From the NCBI RefSeq assembly GCF_003325475.1, contig NZ_CP029495.1, positions 4,216,001 to 4,280,000 of the forward strand: a DNA stretch of 64,000 nucleotides, given 5' to 3'. Positions 52,965 to 61,083 of the stretch are shown here, in pieces. The translations under genes were made by a program, and so were the position numbers. This DNA comes from Chromobacterium phragmitis. GTDB taxonomy: Bacteria > Pseudomonadota > Gammaproteobacteria > Burkholderiales > Chromobacteriaceae. Under the pieces are notes generated by a model. That model had not been told where the DNA came from and did no database searches. It worked only from the letters and a program-made list of their open reading frames with translations. The first letter of the stretch is position 1. Every line of letters begins with the position of its first letter.

Positions 52965-54032
52965 ATGGCCAACACTTCCTCGGATGTGGTTCAGCTGGGA
53001 GAATACAAGGTGGAAAAGGGCAAGAGTTCGGTATCGGGCTTGTCATCCGGCGCTTTCATGACGGTGCAGCTCCATCTCGCCCACTCGGCCAGCTTCGCCG
53101 GCGCCGGCGTGGTGGCGGGCGGCCCTTACCGCGGCGTGGAAACCTTCCGCGGCGCGGCGCCGCTGGCAGAGGACGCCTATGAATTGAACGCGCTGCAGCT
53201 GTGCATGGCCCCGTTGCTGCCGGAACTGGCGCCGGATGCGCGCCGCTCGCTGCAACTGGCGCAGGAGGCAGAGCAAGCCGGCAAGATCGACCCGCTGTCC
53301 AATCTGCGCGACAACCGCGTCTACATCTTCACCGGCAGCAAGGACAGCGTCGTCCAGTCTTCCGTGGTGGCGCAAACCCGCGAGCTCTACCGCCTGCTGG
53401 GCCTATCCGACGCCAACCTGTCCTACCATGACAACGTCCCGGCCGGACACTCGCTGATCACCGACAACCCGGAAGACTCCGAGCTCGACCTCAACCAGCC
53501 GCCCTATCTCAACAACGGCGGCTTCATGCAATCCCATCGCATCCTCAACCATGTCTATCCCGGACTGAATCCGCCGGCGGAACGGCTCAGCGGCCGCCTG
53601 CTGCGCTTTGACCAGTCTGAATTCCTCAATGGCCAGCAGGCTTGCGCCAGCATGGGCAAGTTCGGCTACGCCTATGTGCCGCGCGCGGTGGAGGAAGGCG
53701 CGCCGGCGCGCATCCATATCGCGCTGCACGGCTGCAAGCAGGGCTACAGCTACGTGGACTTCAACTTCGGCCGGGAGGATATCGCCAACCAGCCCCCCTA
53801 CGGCAACCGCTACGTCACCACCACCGGCTACAACGACCTGGCCGACAGCAACAACATCATCGTGCTCTATCCCCAGGCCTGCGGCAGCGACGACGATCAG
53901 GCGCAAAACCCAGACGGCTGCTGGGACTGGTGGGGATATACCAGCGACGAGCCAGACAACCCGGACTATTACTCCCGCAACGCGGTGCAGATCCGCGCCA
54001 TCCATGCCATGCTGACCCGCCTGGGCGGCTGA
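52965..54032 (+). CDS. Intracellular-type poly(3-hydroxybutyrate) depolymerase
   Basis: 355 aa. The lipase box is SGLSSGAFMTVQ (Ser about 29 in GLSSG). Later His-containing segments (ALHGCKQGYSYVDFNFGRED, GCWDWWGYTSDEPDNPDYY) match catalytic domains of short-chain PHB depolymerases. There is no signal peptide, so it resembles the intracellular PhaZd-type enzymes of Cupriavidus rather than secreted ones. AGGAG precedes the ATG. It is followed after 20 bases by a phasin-like gene, consistent with a granule-associated role in storage-polymer mobilisation. Confidence 0.85.
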   Translation: MANTSSDVVQLGEYKVEKGKSSVSGLSSGAFMTVQLHLAHSASFAGAGVVAGGPYRGVETFRGAAPLAEDAYELNALQLCMAPLLPELAPDARRSLQLAQEAEQAGKIDPLSNLRDNRVYIFTGSKDSVVQSSVVAQTRELYRLLGLSDANLSYHDNVPAGHSLITDNPEDSELDLNQPPYLNNGGFMQSHRILNHVYPGLNPPAERLSGRLLRFDQSEFLNGQQACASMGKFGYAYVPRAVEEGAPARIHIALHGCKQGYSYVDFNFGREDIANQPPYGNRYVTTTGYNDLADSNNIIVLYPQACGSDDDQAQNPDGCWDWWGYTSDEPDNPDYYSRNAVQIRAIHAMLTRLGG

Positions 54033-54052
54033 GCCCGCAGAAAGGAAACGCC

Positions 54053-54508
54053 ATGTCCAACACCGACGATACCGTCCGCCAATTGTCCGCCGCGCTGGAG
54101 GCCTCGGCCCGCCACGCCGCGACGCCGGCCAAGATCGGCACCCTGTTCAGCAACTGGCTGGCCCGAAGCGCGAACAACGCCGTCGCCACGCTAGCCCTGC
54201 TGCCCGGCGCCGCCCAGCCGCAAACCTGGCAGAACCTGTTACAGCTGAATCAGGCCGCGCTGCAAAAATGGCAGCAACAGCAAAGCGTCTGGATAGAACA
54301 TTGGACCGCCTGGTTCGGAGAGGCGGAGAAACTGCGCAACGCGAATACCCTGTCCAAGCTGCTGGAGCAGGAGTTCAATCTGGCGATGCAGGCGGTGCAG
54401 ATCGTGGGCAACCACTCGGTCAATCTGTCCGATCTGCAGGAAAACCTGGAGGTCAATTACGGCCGCTGGGCGCAGCTGCAACGAAACGAGTTGTCCAGCC
54501 AAGACTGA
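54053..54508 (+). CDS. Phasin-like granule-associated protein
   Basis: 151 aa, almost entirely helical and amphipathic (QNLLQLNQAALQKWQQQQSV, IEHWTAWFGEAEKLRN), the profile of phasins that coat PHB granules. AAAGGAAACG precedes the ATG. Coupled to the depolymerase gene. Family assignment is from composition and context rather than a diagnostic motif. Confidence 0.65.
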   Translation: MSNTDDTVRQLSAALEASARHAATPAKIGTLFSNWLARSANNAVATLALLPGAAQPQTWQNLLQLNQAALQKWQQQQSVWIEHWTAWFGEAEKLRNANTLSKLLEQEFNLAMQAVQIVGNHSVNLSDLQENLEVNYGRWAQLQRNELSSQD

Positions 54509-54518
54509 TTGCCCGGCA

Positions 54519-55259
54519 TCAAGGGTGGTTCGGTTCGAAAGCCAGGATCAGGGTAAGCACCTGTCCATCCATCACGTGAAAGCCGCCTTCAAACGCCCGC
54601 CCGGCCTCCAGGCCGGGCGCCAGCGTCTTGCGCAGGCGAATCAGGAAACGGCCGGCAACCCAATCGACATCCGCCATTTCCGCGGCGTCGAAGTCGAAAT
54701 AGCCGCCCACTCTGGGATACAAGGCTTTGAACAGGCTCTCCTTGGCGGAAAAGGCCAGCGTCAGCGCCCGCGTGAACGGCCAGGCGCCGGCCAGCGCGTC
54801 GCGTTCGCCATCCACCAAGATGCCGGACTCGACATTGTCGGCGGTCTTGTCCGACATCCACCGCTCCAGATCCAAGCCGAACATGCAACCATCCGCAGCC
54901 GGCGCCAAAGCTGCCACCGCCACGCCGGCGCTATGCGTGATGGCGCCCACCCACCCCTCCGGCCACAACGGCTGGCGATGCTGGCCGCTGCCCACCTGAG
55001 TGGGCAGCCCCCGCTCCGCCAACAGCAGCTTGCATAGATAACGGGCGGCCAGATACTCCGACTTGCGCTTGGCCACCGCCCGTTCCAGCGACGCCGGCCG
55101 CGTGACGCCCATCCGGTCGAACCAGACATCGTCATAAGCGTCCACCATGAAATCGCAGCGCAGCGCGGCCACGCCAGAGGCCAATGGCAATGGCAATGGC
55201 AATGGCAATGGCGACACATTCTGCAGGAAGGGGGCGAGTTCAAGACTGGAAATCGGCAT
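54519..55259 (-). CDS. 4'-phosphopantetheinyl transferase, EntD/Sfp type
   Basis: 246 aa from ATG 55259 (an upstream ATG at 55313 is possible). Family motifs are intact: WPEGWVGAITHSAG, GLDLERWMS with the Mg-binding acids, and FSAKESLFKALYP with the catalytic Glu/Lys. It transfers phosphopantetheine from CoA to carrier proteins. IacP of the type III island is a possible client, as are siderophore or polyketide carriers elsewhere. Near the N-terminus five copies of a hexanucleotide encode (Pro-Leu)5. Confidence 0.88.
   Translation of the reverse strand: MPISSLELAPFLQNVSPLPLPLPLPLASGVAALRCDFMVDAYDDVWFDRMGVTRPASLERAVAKRKSEYLAARYLCKLLLAERGLPTQVGSGQHRQPLWPEGWVGAITHSAGVAVAALAPAADGCMFGLDLERWMSDKTADNVESGILVDGERDALAGAWPFTRALTLAFSAKESLFKALYPRVGGYFDFDAAEMADVDWVAGRFLIRLRKTLAPGLEAGRAFEGGFHVMDGQVLTLILAFEPNHP
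55182..55211 (+). repeat. Hexanucleotide tandem repeat (CAATGG)5 inside the PPTase gene
   Basis: Five perfect CAATGG units. On the coding strand they encode five Pro-Leu pairs near the PPTase N-terminus. Copy-number change would add or remove Pro-Leu without frameshift. Confidence 0.9.
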
Positions 55260-55740
55260 CACTGGCAATGAAAAGGGCTTGCGAACGCGGCCGACAAGAG
55301 TAAACCGGCGCATCCCGCCGAGGCAAGCGCAATGCCATGCAGTTATCCCGACAAACACGCGCTCACATCAGCCGGCAGCCATTGGCCACTGGCTGCCGGC
55401 CAGGCAGGGGCAAGCCGCGCCGCGGGCGGCAAATCCAGTTGCAAAGGGGCCATTCTCCCTGCGCGGACAAGTCCAGAGCCGATTGCCCTCCCCGTCTGCG
55501 TAGCCATGCGCCAGCCCCGCCGGGATGCCACAATGCCCGCCCGGGGGCATTGCCATATCCGCGGCCATCCATTTCCGCCCCCTCCAGACCTATCACCCAC
55601 CGATGAGGGCGATCATGAACATGGCGGACGCTTTCAATTCGACGCTGGGATGAAGCATGATGGGCACGCGGATGGCGAAAAACCGCCGCGGTTAGTAAAG
55701 CGGCTGGCCCCGGCAAGCGCCTGGTCCGCCGCCGCGGCTG
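55260..55740. other. 480-base gap between the PPTase and P450 genes
   Basis: No convincing gene is seen. It contains a perfect 8-bp hairpin (CAATGCCC at 55531-55538, GGGCATTG at 55545-55552) without a T-run, and a short AACCG/CGGTT hairpin at 55681-55693 that on the minus strand is followed by TTTT and may end the P450 transcript. The PPTase promoter should also lie here. Confidence 0.4.
55678..55693 (-). terminator. Possible terminator of the P450 gene
   Basis: Short 5-bp stem (AACCG/CGGTT) followed on the minus strand by a T-run, 48 bases past the stop. Weak stem, so tentative. Confidence 0.35.
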
Positions 55741-57150
55741 TCACAGCCTTGCTATCGCCAGCGTCAGCGGCTTGTCCGGCCGTTGCGAAACATGGAACAC
55801 CGGCCGCGGCGGCTGGGCGCCGGCGGGGATGGACAAGCGGAACCTCCGCAGCAGCTGCGCAGCCACCAGCGTCATCTCCGCCATCGCCAGGTGCTGGCCA
55901 AGACACACGCGCGGCCCGCCGCCGAACGGCAGGTAGGAGCCCAGCTGCGGCCGGCCGGCCTCCGGGGCGAATCGCTCAGGCCGGTAGCGGCGCGGCTCCG
56001 GAAACCAGCGCTCGTCATGTTGCATCAATTGCATGGGCACCATGAAAACCGTGCGCGCGGGAAAGGTCCAGTCGCCAATGGCAACCGGCTTGATGGCGCG
56101 CCGGCTCATCAGCAGCGGCACCGCCGGGTAAAGCCTCATGCTTTCCAGCAAGGTCTGGCTCACGAACTGCAACGCGGACAAATCCATCTCGCCATGCTCG
56201 TCGCCAGGCCAGGCCGCGATCGCCTCCTCCCGCGCCCGCTGCTGGATATCTGGATGCGAAGCCATGCTCCACGACCACCAGCCCAGCGAGGCGGCGATGG
56301 TTTCATGGCCGGCCAGAAACGCCGTCTTGCACTCGTCCCGCACCGCCTGCAACGGCCACTCCTCTGGCTGTTCCAAATGCAGCCGCAGCAAGCGCGACAG
56401 CAAATCCTCAGGCCAGGCGTCCGGCGGCACGGCCAGGCGCGCCTGAAGGTGACGCTCGATCAACTCGCCCATCACCAGGCGCGCCCGGCGCCGCTTGCGC
56501 TGCCACGGCATCCAGTCCGGCAGGCTGAACGGCCGCCACAGCTCGTCGGTGGAGGCAACCATCAACGTATGCACCGCATCCTCCGCCTGCTGAGCCTCCT
56601 CGCCCACCCCGCTGGAGAACATCATTCTCAAGATCACCTCCATCGTCAGCGAAGTCAGTTCGCGCTCGATCGGCCAGGCGTCATCGCGCTCCGGCCACTT
56701 GGCGAACGCCTGCTTGCCGGCGTCGATGATGGACGGCGAAAACGCCTGCACCGACTTGCGCGTGAAGTCCGGCTGCAGCGCCTGCCGCTTCTGATGCCAG
56801 GCCTCCCCTTCGGCAATCAGCACGCTGTGGCCATGCACCCGGCCATAGACGAACAAGGCGCGCTCCCAGCGCTGCAACGCGTCAGCCTGGCTCACCAGCA
56901 GCTCGCGCGCCCATTGCGGATGGCAAACGATGATCTGGTGTTCCGGCCAGGTGCGCACATGCACCAGATCGCCGAACTCGCGCTGCCAGTCGGCTAGCGT
57001 GCCCATCAAGTCACGCGACATCCGCGACAGCAAGCGCCACCCCATCAGCCCCGGCTTGGGACCGGGCGGCCAAGCGCCGGCTTGAGGATTGGGCTGCGAT
57101 GCCGGCTGGCCGCCGGGACGAAAAGGGCAAGAAGAGGATGTCGTTTTCAT
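55741..57150 (-). CDS. Cytochrome P450
   Basis: 469 aa. The I-helix motif AGHET (280-284), ExxR motif ESMR (336-339) and heme-binding FGGGPRVCLGQH with Cys416 are all intact, so it should be an active monooxygenase. The overall pattern is of CYP4/CYP102-like fatty-acid or hydrophobic-substrate enzymes. No reductase or ferredoxin is fused or adjacent. The start is uncertain: ATG 57150 is used, with in-frame ATGs at 57162 and 57180 as alternatives, none with a clear ribosome site. A GFA-domain gene lies 100 bases upstream on the same strand. Confidence 0.9.
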   Translation of the reverse strand: MKTTSSSCPFRPGGQPASQPNPQAGAWPPGPKPGLMGWRLLSRMSRDLMGTLADWQREFGDLVHVRTWPEHQIIVCHPQWARELLVSQADALQRWERALFVYGRVHGHSVLIAEGEAWHQKRQALQPDFTRKSVQAFSPSIIDAGKQAFAKWPERDDAWPIERELTSLTMEVILRMMFSSGVGEEAQQAEDAVHTLMVASTDELWRPFSLPDWMPWQRKRRRARLVMGELIERHLQARLAVPPDAWPEDLLSRLLRLHLEQPEEWPLQAVRDECKTAFLAGHETIAASLGWWSWSMASHPDIQQRAREEAIAAWPGDEHGEMDLSALQFVSQTLLESMRLYPAVPLLMSRRAIKPVAIGDWTFPARTVFMVPMQLMQHDERWFPEPRRYRPERFAPEAGRPQLGSYLPFGGGPRVCLGQHLAMAEMTLVAAQLLRRFRLSIPAGAQPPRPVFHVSQRPDKPLTLAIARL

Positions 57151-57250
57151 ATGAAAAATCATACCATTTATATCAGGCATGGCGAGACAAAAGGCAGAAA
57201 ACGGCTCGCGCCGCTCCGCAATCGGCATTTGCTCGGTTCCGGACGGATGT

Positions 57251-57640
57251 TTAAGGAAACTGATCGTACTGCGGCAGCGTATCCGCGATGTCATGCCACG
57301 GCGCCTTGGAACCTACAAAAATGTGCGCGGATGGCCGAATGAGCGGCGAGTCCAGCAAGGTGCCCAGCGTGACATGGACAAACGCGCCGTCTCTGACCAA
57401 GGAATAAAGCAAGGAACCGCAATGGCGGCAACGCGCGTCATGCGCGTCACCGCCGCCATAGATCAGCAGATCGCCCTCGCCCTGCGTCAAGCCCAGCTTG
57501 GCGCGCTCGATTCCGGCGAAAGGCTTGCAGGCGGCGCCGGTGGCGCGGCGGCACAGTCCGCAATGGCAATTGAACGCATACTGAAATCCATCCGCAACTT
57601 GATAGCGCACCGCTCCGCACAGGCAACTCCCTCGCAACAT
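57251..57640 (-). CDS. GFA/CENP-V-domain zinc protein
   Basis: 129 aa. The zinc-binding pattern of the Gfa family is visible: GSCLCGAVRY, CHCGLCRRATG and CRHCGSLLYS. Members are annotated as glutathione-dependent formaldehyde-activating enzymes, but few have a proven activity. GGGGAG precedes the ATG at 57640. Same strand as the P450 gene. Confidence 0.88.
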   Translation of the reverse strand: MLRGSCLCGAVRYQVADGFQYAFNCHCGLCRRATGAACKPFAGIERAKLGLTQGEGDLLIYGGGDAHDARCRHCGSLLYSLVRDGAFVHVTLGTLLDSPLIRPSAHIFVGSKAPWHDIADTLPQYDQFP

Positions 57641-58055
57641 TCCACTCTCCCCATTCGCTTGGTATCGACGCAAGGAATGGCGCTCCTCGCCGGCTTCCAA
57701 ATCAATCCCCTCCGGAAAACATTGACAAATCTAAAAAACATCGTCAACATTGCCCGACATTGCTTCATGTTGTCCTGCTTACAAGAGCTTCCAAGCTCCT
57801 CTTCTCAAGCCAAGCTTTCACTCCCGAATCATCAGTTGTTGGCACGCGAAGATACTTGTCGCACGCCCAGCCCTCGCCCACTGCACATCGCCATTCGCGA
57901 ACGCATTGCGCCTGTGGAAGCTGATTGGAATCCGCCATTTCGCGGTCGCCATGACATCCGGACAAAATCCATGAAAACAACGCAAGCCGTCCTTGCGGAA
58001 AGGACTCGCCTTAACAAAATTCAACCATGCAAAAAGCATGGAACAGGAAGTAGCC
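57641..58055. other. 415-base region without a supported gene
   Basis: AT-richer than the surroundings between about 57690 and 57790. It contains a TTGACA at 57722-57727, but no good -10 at proper spacing, and a small GTCCTT/AAGGAC hairpin near 57989-58005. Short open frames here have no ribosome sites or recognisable products. Promoters for the GFA gene and the small ORF are expected. Confidence 0.4.
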
Positions 58056-58235
58056 ATGAAAATCAAAGAACTGAAACAGGGTGACCTGATCACCCAACGC
58101 ATCGACAACCTGATCGTCTCTTTCAAGGTTTTGTCCATCAAGCAAATCGGCCGCCGTTTCCAGGTGACGTTCAGCTCGGCATCGGGCATCGAAACCGCCA
58201 GCTACCAGGGCGACGCGCTGATCACCGCCATTTGA
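58056..58235 (+). CDS. Small 59-aa hypothetical protein
   Basis: 59 aa, MKIKELKQGDLITQRIDNLI at the N-terminus, an even mix of charged and hydrophobic residues suggesting a small beta-barrel. AGGAAG lies six bases before the ATG, a good ribosome site. No family is recognised. A perfect 7-bp hairpin follows the stop. Confidence 0.6.
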   Translation: MKIKELKQGDLITQRIDNLIVSFKVLSIKQIGRRFQVTFSSASGIETASYQGDALITAI

Positions 58236-58242
58236 TCGGGCC

Positions 58243-58259
58243 ATTGCGCGCAGCGCAAT
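58243..58259 (+). terminator. Hairpin after the small ORF
   Basis: ATTGCGC (58243-58249) pairs with GCGCAAT (58253-58259), loop GCA, eight bases after the stop. No T-run follows, so termination is uncertain. Confidence 0.4.
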
Positions 58260-58439
58260 CACGCTCACGGGGCGCTTGCCGCGACACGCATCCGGTCAAT
58301 CGCCGCCTCCCCACCCCTGCCGCACAGGCGACGCGATGCGCCGCATCCCGCCCCCTCCATGGCAAAAAGAACGACGCGCCATCCGCCTGGGAATGACGCG
58401 CCTTGCCCGCCGGCCGCAACAACGATGGCGAAATCGAAA

Positions 58440-58745
58440 TCAACCGGGCTCAGCCGCTGCCGTCATTTTTTTCGATTTCTTCACATGATGCTTATGGCCA
58501 TGCTTGTGTTTCATCGCATGCTTGCCCTGCATGTCTTCCGCGCGCGCCAGTCCGTGATCTCTGTCCGCAGCCTCGGGACCATTGGTATTCGCCAAACCCT
58601 TCGAACCCATGTGTTCGGCGGACTTGCCTCCCGCGCCCTCATGCCCCGCTCCGCCGCCGTGAGCGCCATCGGCAGCATCCGCAGCCGCCGCGGCCACGCC
58701 CAGAGACAACGCCGCAAACGCGGCCACCCATTGCTTCTTGCTCAT
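58440..58745 (-). CDS. Exported small His/Lys-rich protein
   Basis: 101 aa. Signal peptide MSKKQWVAAFAALSLGVAAA with cleavage near ADA/ADG. The mature part is Gly/His/Lys-rich (GAHGGGAGHEGAGG and MKHKHGHKHHVKKSKK) and lacks Cys. GAGGGAAAGG precedes the ATG at 58745. Such proteins may bind metals or polyanions in the periplasm; no function is established. Confidence 0.65.
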   Translation of the reverse strand: MSKKQWVAAFAALSLGVAAAAADAADGAHGGGAGHEGAGGKSAEHMGSKGLANTNGPEAADRDHGLARAEDMQGKHAMKHKHGHKHHVKKSKKMTAAAEPG

Positions 58746-58888
58746 TACCTTTCCCTCCATCGCCAACCCGCCATGCGAGCACGACAGCCCTGAACAGGCC
58801 GCGGCCCTGATTACAATTTACACTCCTCCCCGCGGCCATAATGCAGTTTTCTATTAAAAATCTTGCGTCCGCGCGATACCATCCCGAC

Positions 58889-59488
58889 ATGGAACCGTAA
58901 ACTGAAGTCACGCCTCAACGCCAGATCAGGGCCGTATTCGACGACAAGACCATTCGCGTCTACCAGGCCTACTCCGACGCCATCGCCGATAGCGCTTTAG
59001 CCAATGGCACGTTCGCCTCTCCGCCATTCAAGATGGAGCGGATGACCTGGGTAAAACCTTCATTTTTATGGATGATGTACCGCGCGGGCTGGGGGTTGAA
59101 AGATCCGGGGCAAACCCACATCCTCGCCATCGACATTTCCAGAGCGGGGTTCGACTGGGCGCTTGCCAACAGCTGCCCGAGCCATCCGACGCCTGGCATC
59201 AGCCAACAGGAATGGGAACGGCAGAAGCATCAAAGCCCTGTCAGAATCCAGTGGGACCCGGAGCGGGATCTACGGCTGCAACCGCTCTCGCACCACGCCA
59301 TTCAAATCGGACTTGGCCGGCAGGCGGTAGCGCTTTATGTCAATGAGTGGATACAGCGCATCAGCGACGTGACATCGCTTGCCCATGAGGTGCATGCCTT
59401 AGTGGAAAAAGAAAAGTTTGATGAAGCCCGGGCTGCCCTGCCCAAGGAAATACCCTATTCTCCACAGATGGCAAGCGCCACGAACTAA
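58889..59488 (+). pseudogene. DUF4291 family gene with a stop at codon 4
   Basis: The translated frame matches DUF4291: RQIRAVFDDKTIRVYQAYSD, MTWVKPSFLWMMYRAGWG and LGRQAVALYVNEWI. The frame begins ATG GAA CCG TAA at 58889-58900, so the natural start is followed by a stop at codon 4. No ATG, GTG or TTG lies between that stop and the ATG at 59033, which is 48 codons in and inside the conserved domain. Without the stop the product would be about 199 residues, the usual family size. Either the gene is dead, or it starts at a rare codon, or the base is wrong. The rest of the frame is intact. Confidence 0.7.
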
Positions 59489-59552
59489 AATCGTCACCAC
59501 AGCCAGGCATCGCCAGCCCAGCCGCCCGTCCCCCTGGCCATCGCACAAACAG

Positions 59553-59584
59553 AAAAGCCGCCAGCGCAAATACCGGCGGCTTTT
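59553..59584 (+). terminator. Bidirectional terminator between the DUF4291 gene and chaA
   Basis: AAAAGCCGCC (59553-59562) pairs with GGCGGCTTTT (59575-59584), flanked by A-rich and T-rich tracts, between two convergent genes. Confidence 0.85.
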
Positions 59585-59605
59585 GCTTTAGCTCGCCAGA
59601 CCCGC

Positions 59606-60685
59606 TCAGGGGCTGATCGCGAAGAACACGAAAGAGGCGAAGATCACCAGATGCACGATGCCCTGCAAAATCGTGGTGCGCCCTACCGATAGCGACAGGG
59701 AGCACGCCACCAGCGTCAACAGCAGGAAGATGGTTTCCTTGATTTCCAGCCCCAGGATCAGCGGCTCGCCCATGAACACGAAAATCATCGCCACCGTGGG
59801 AATGGTCAGGCCAATGGAAGCCAGCGCCGAACCCAAAGCCAGATTCAGGCTGGTCTGCACTCGGTCCGCCCGCGCCGCGTTGGCGGCGGCCAGCCCTTCC
59901 GGCAGCAGCACCAGGGCCGCGATGATAATGCCCACCACCGCCGCCGGCGCGCCGGCATCCACCACGAAACTTTCAATCGACGGCGACAGCAGCTTGGCCA
60001 GCGTCACCACCGCGACCAGGCAAACCAGCAGCATCGCCACAGCAAGCAAGGACACCTTATTGGACGGCGGCGGCGCATGCACGTCCTCGTCACGGCTGCC
60101 TTCCACCAGAAAATAATCGCGGTGGCGGATGGTTTGCACAAACACGAAAGCACCGTACAGCACCAACGACACCACCCCGGTGAACGCCAGCTGCGACGAC
60201 GACAGCAACGGACCCGGCTGGCTGGTGCCATAGTTGGGCAGCACCAGCGCCAATACCGAAATCGCCGCCAGCACGGTCAAGGCGGCCTTGGCACCGCTGA
60301 GCTGGAAATTCTGTTCGCGATGGCGCAAACCGCCCAACAGCAGGCAAATGCCCAGAATGCCGTTGCAGGTGATCATGATGGCGGAAAAAATGGTGTCCCG
60401 CGCCAGCGCCAGCTTCTCCTCGCCCCCGCCCAGCATGAAGGAGATGATCAGCGCCACCTCGATAACCGTCACCGCGATCGCCAGAATCAGCGTGCCGAAA
60501 GGCTCGCCTACCTTATGCGCCACCACCTCGGCGTGGTGCACCGCGGCGAATACCGTGCCTGCCAGCAAAACACCCAACAAAGCCAGATAGAGCGAATGGC
60601 CGCCCGCCGCCGAAGAAGCGGCGATGGCCGCCCAGGCCAAAACAGGGGCGGCAATGGTCCACCGCGGAATCGAGTTATGAGCCAA
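59606..60685 (-). CDS. chaA: Calcium/proton antiporter, ChaA type
   Basis: 359 aa, about ten or eleven membrane helices. The two CaCA-family repeats are visible: GEPFGTLILAIAVTVIEVAL in the first half and PEGLAAANAARADRVQTSLN with NLALGSALASIGLTIP in the second, each with its conserved acidic residue. A TTG start at 60685 is chosen because AAGGAAAA lies eight bases upstream and the frame before it reads as non-coding. It is an inner-membrane exchanger for Ca2+ or Na+/K+ against protons. Confidence 0.88.
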   Translation of the reverse strand: MAHNSIPRWTIAAPVLAWAAIAASSAAGGHSLYLALLGVLLAGTVFAAVHHAEVVAHKVGEPFGTLILAIAVTVIEVALIISFMLGGGEEKLALARDTIFSAIMITCNGILGICLLLGGLRHREQNFQLSGAKAALTVLAAISVLALVLPNYGTSQPGPLLSSSQLAFTGVVSLVLYGAFVFVQTIRHRDYFLVEGSRDEDVHAPPPSNKVSLLAVAMLLVCLVAVVTLAKLLSPSIESFVVDAGAPAAVVGIIIAALVLLPEGLAAANAARADRVQTSLNLALGSALASIGLTIPTVAMIFVFMGEPLILGLEIKETIFLLLTLVACSLSLSVGRTTILQGIVHLVIFASFVFFAISP

Positions 60686-60868
60686 TGGATTTTCCTTATT
60701 GTTGACGAACGGCCGCCTTGTCCGGCCAAGATTTGGCCAAGGCAAGGCAGGCAACCGTTCAGGGAGAGCAATCGAGAAAGCTGCGTGAAGTCTGCATTAG
60801 CCACAGCATAGCAGCATCAGGTAAATAGACCATGACGCGGCCGGCTGGTTCAGGCTTTGTAAACAAAC

Positions 60869-60898
60869 GGTGCGTCGCGCCATTGGGGTGACGCCCCC
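60869..60898. repeat. Hairpin repeat copy 1 (degenerate)
   Basis: Begins GGTGCGTCGCGCC and ends GGGGTGACGCCCCC; an imperfect version of the copy at 61050. Preceded by AAACAAACGG, matching the AAACAAGCGG before copy 3. Confidence 0.7.
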
Positions 60899-60903
60899 CT
60901 CCC

Positions 60904-60966
60904 TCACTCATTCCCGCCCCGCAAGGTCATCCACTCCGCCAATCGCAGCTGGCAAACCACGGCCAG
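60904..60966 (-). pseudogene. Decayed 3' end of a Bro-N gene paralogue
   Basis: The minus-strand translation LAVVCQLRLAEWMTLRGGNE followed by TGA matches the C-terminus of the intact neighbouring Bro-N protein (LAAACHLRLAERMSLRVADE) at about 12 of 20 positions. The match stops at hairpin copy 2. Together with copy 1 it forms a diverged duplicate of 61042-61150. Confidence 0.7.
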
Positions 60967-60974
60967 CCGAGTAG

Positions 60975-61003
60975 GGTGCGTCACCCCGCAGGGGCGACGC
61001 ACC
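60975..61003. repeat. Hairpin repeat copy 2
   Basis: GGTGCGTCACCCC and GGGGCGACGCACC form a 13-bp stem with one mismatch around GCA. In inverted orientation relative to copies 1 and 3 if the flanking GTAGG is used as marker. Confidence 0.75.
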
Positions 61004-61049
61004 GCCAACGCATCACGCCGAATCAATATTGAAGAAGGTGGAAACAAGC

Positions 61050-61076
61050 GGTGCGTCGCCCTTTGGGTGACGCACC
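61050..61076. repeat. Hairpin repeat copy 3
   Basis: GGTGCGTCGCCC and GGGTGACGCACC form a 12-bp stem (one G-U) around TTT, immediately downstream of the Bro-N gene stop. On the minus strand it could act as a terminator-like structure. Confidence 0.75.
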
Positions 61077-61083
61077 CTACGAA

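Noticed and set aside
55182..55211. Possible CRISPR or VNTR array
   Set aside because: Only a six-base unit without spacers; it is a coding microsatellite. No CRISPR array is seen in the window.
57750..57974. 74-codon plus-strand frame in the gap downstream of the GFA gene start
   Set aside because: No ribosome site, Cys/His-rich random-looking translation, no conservation signal.
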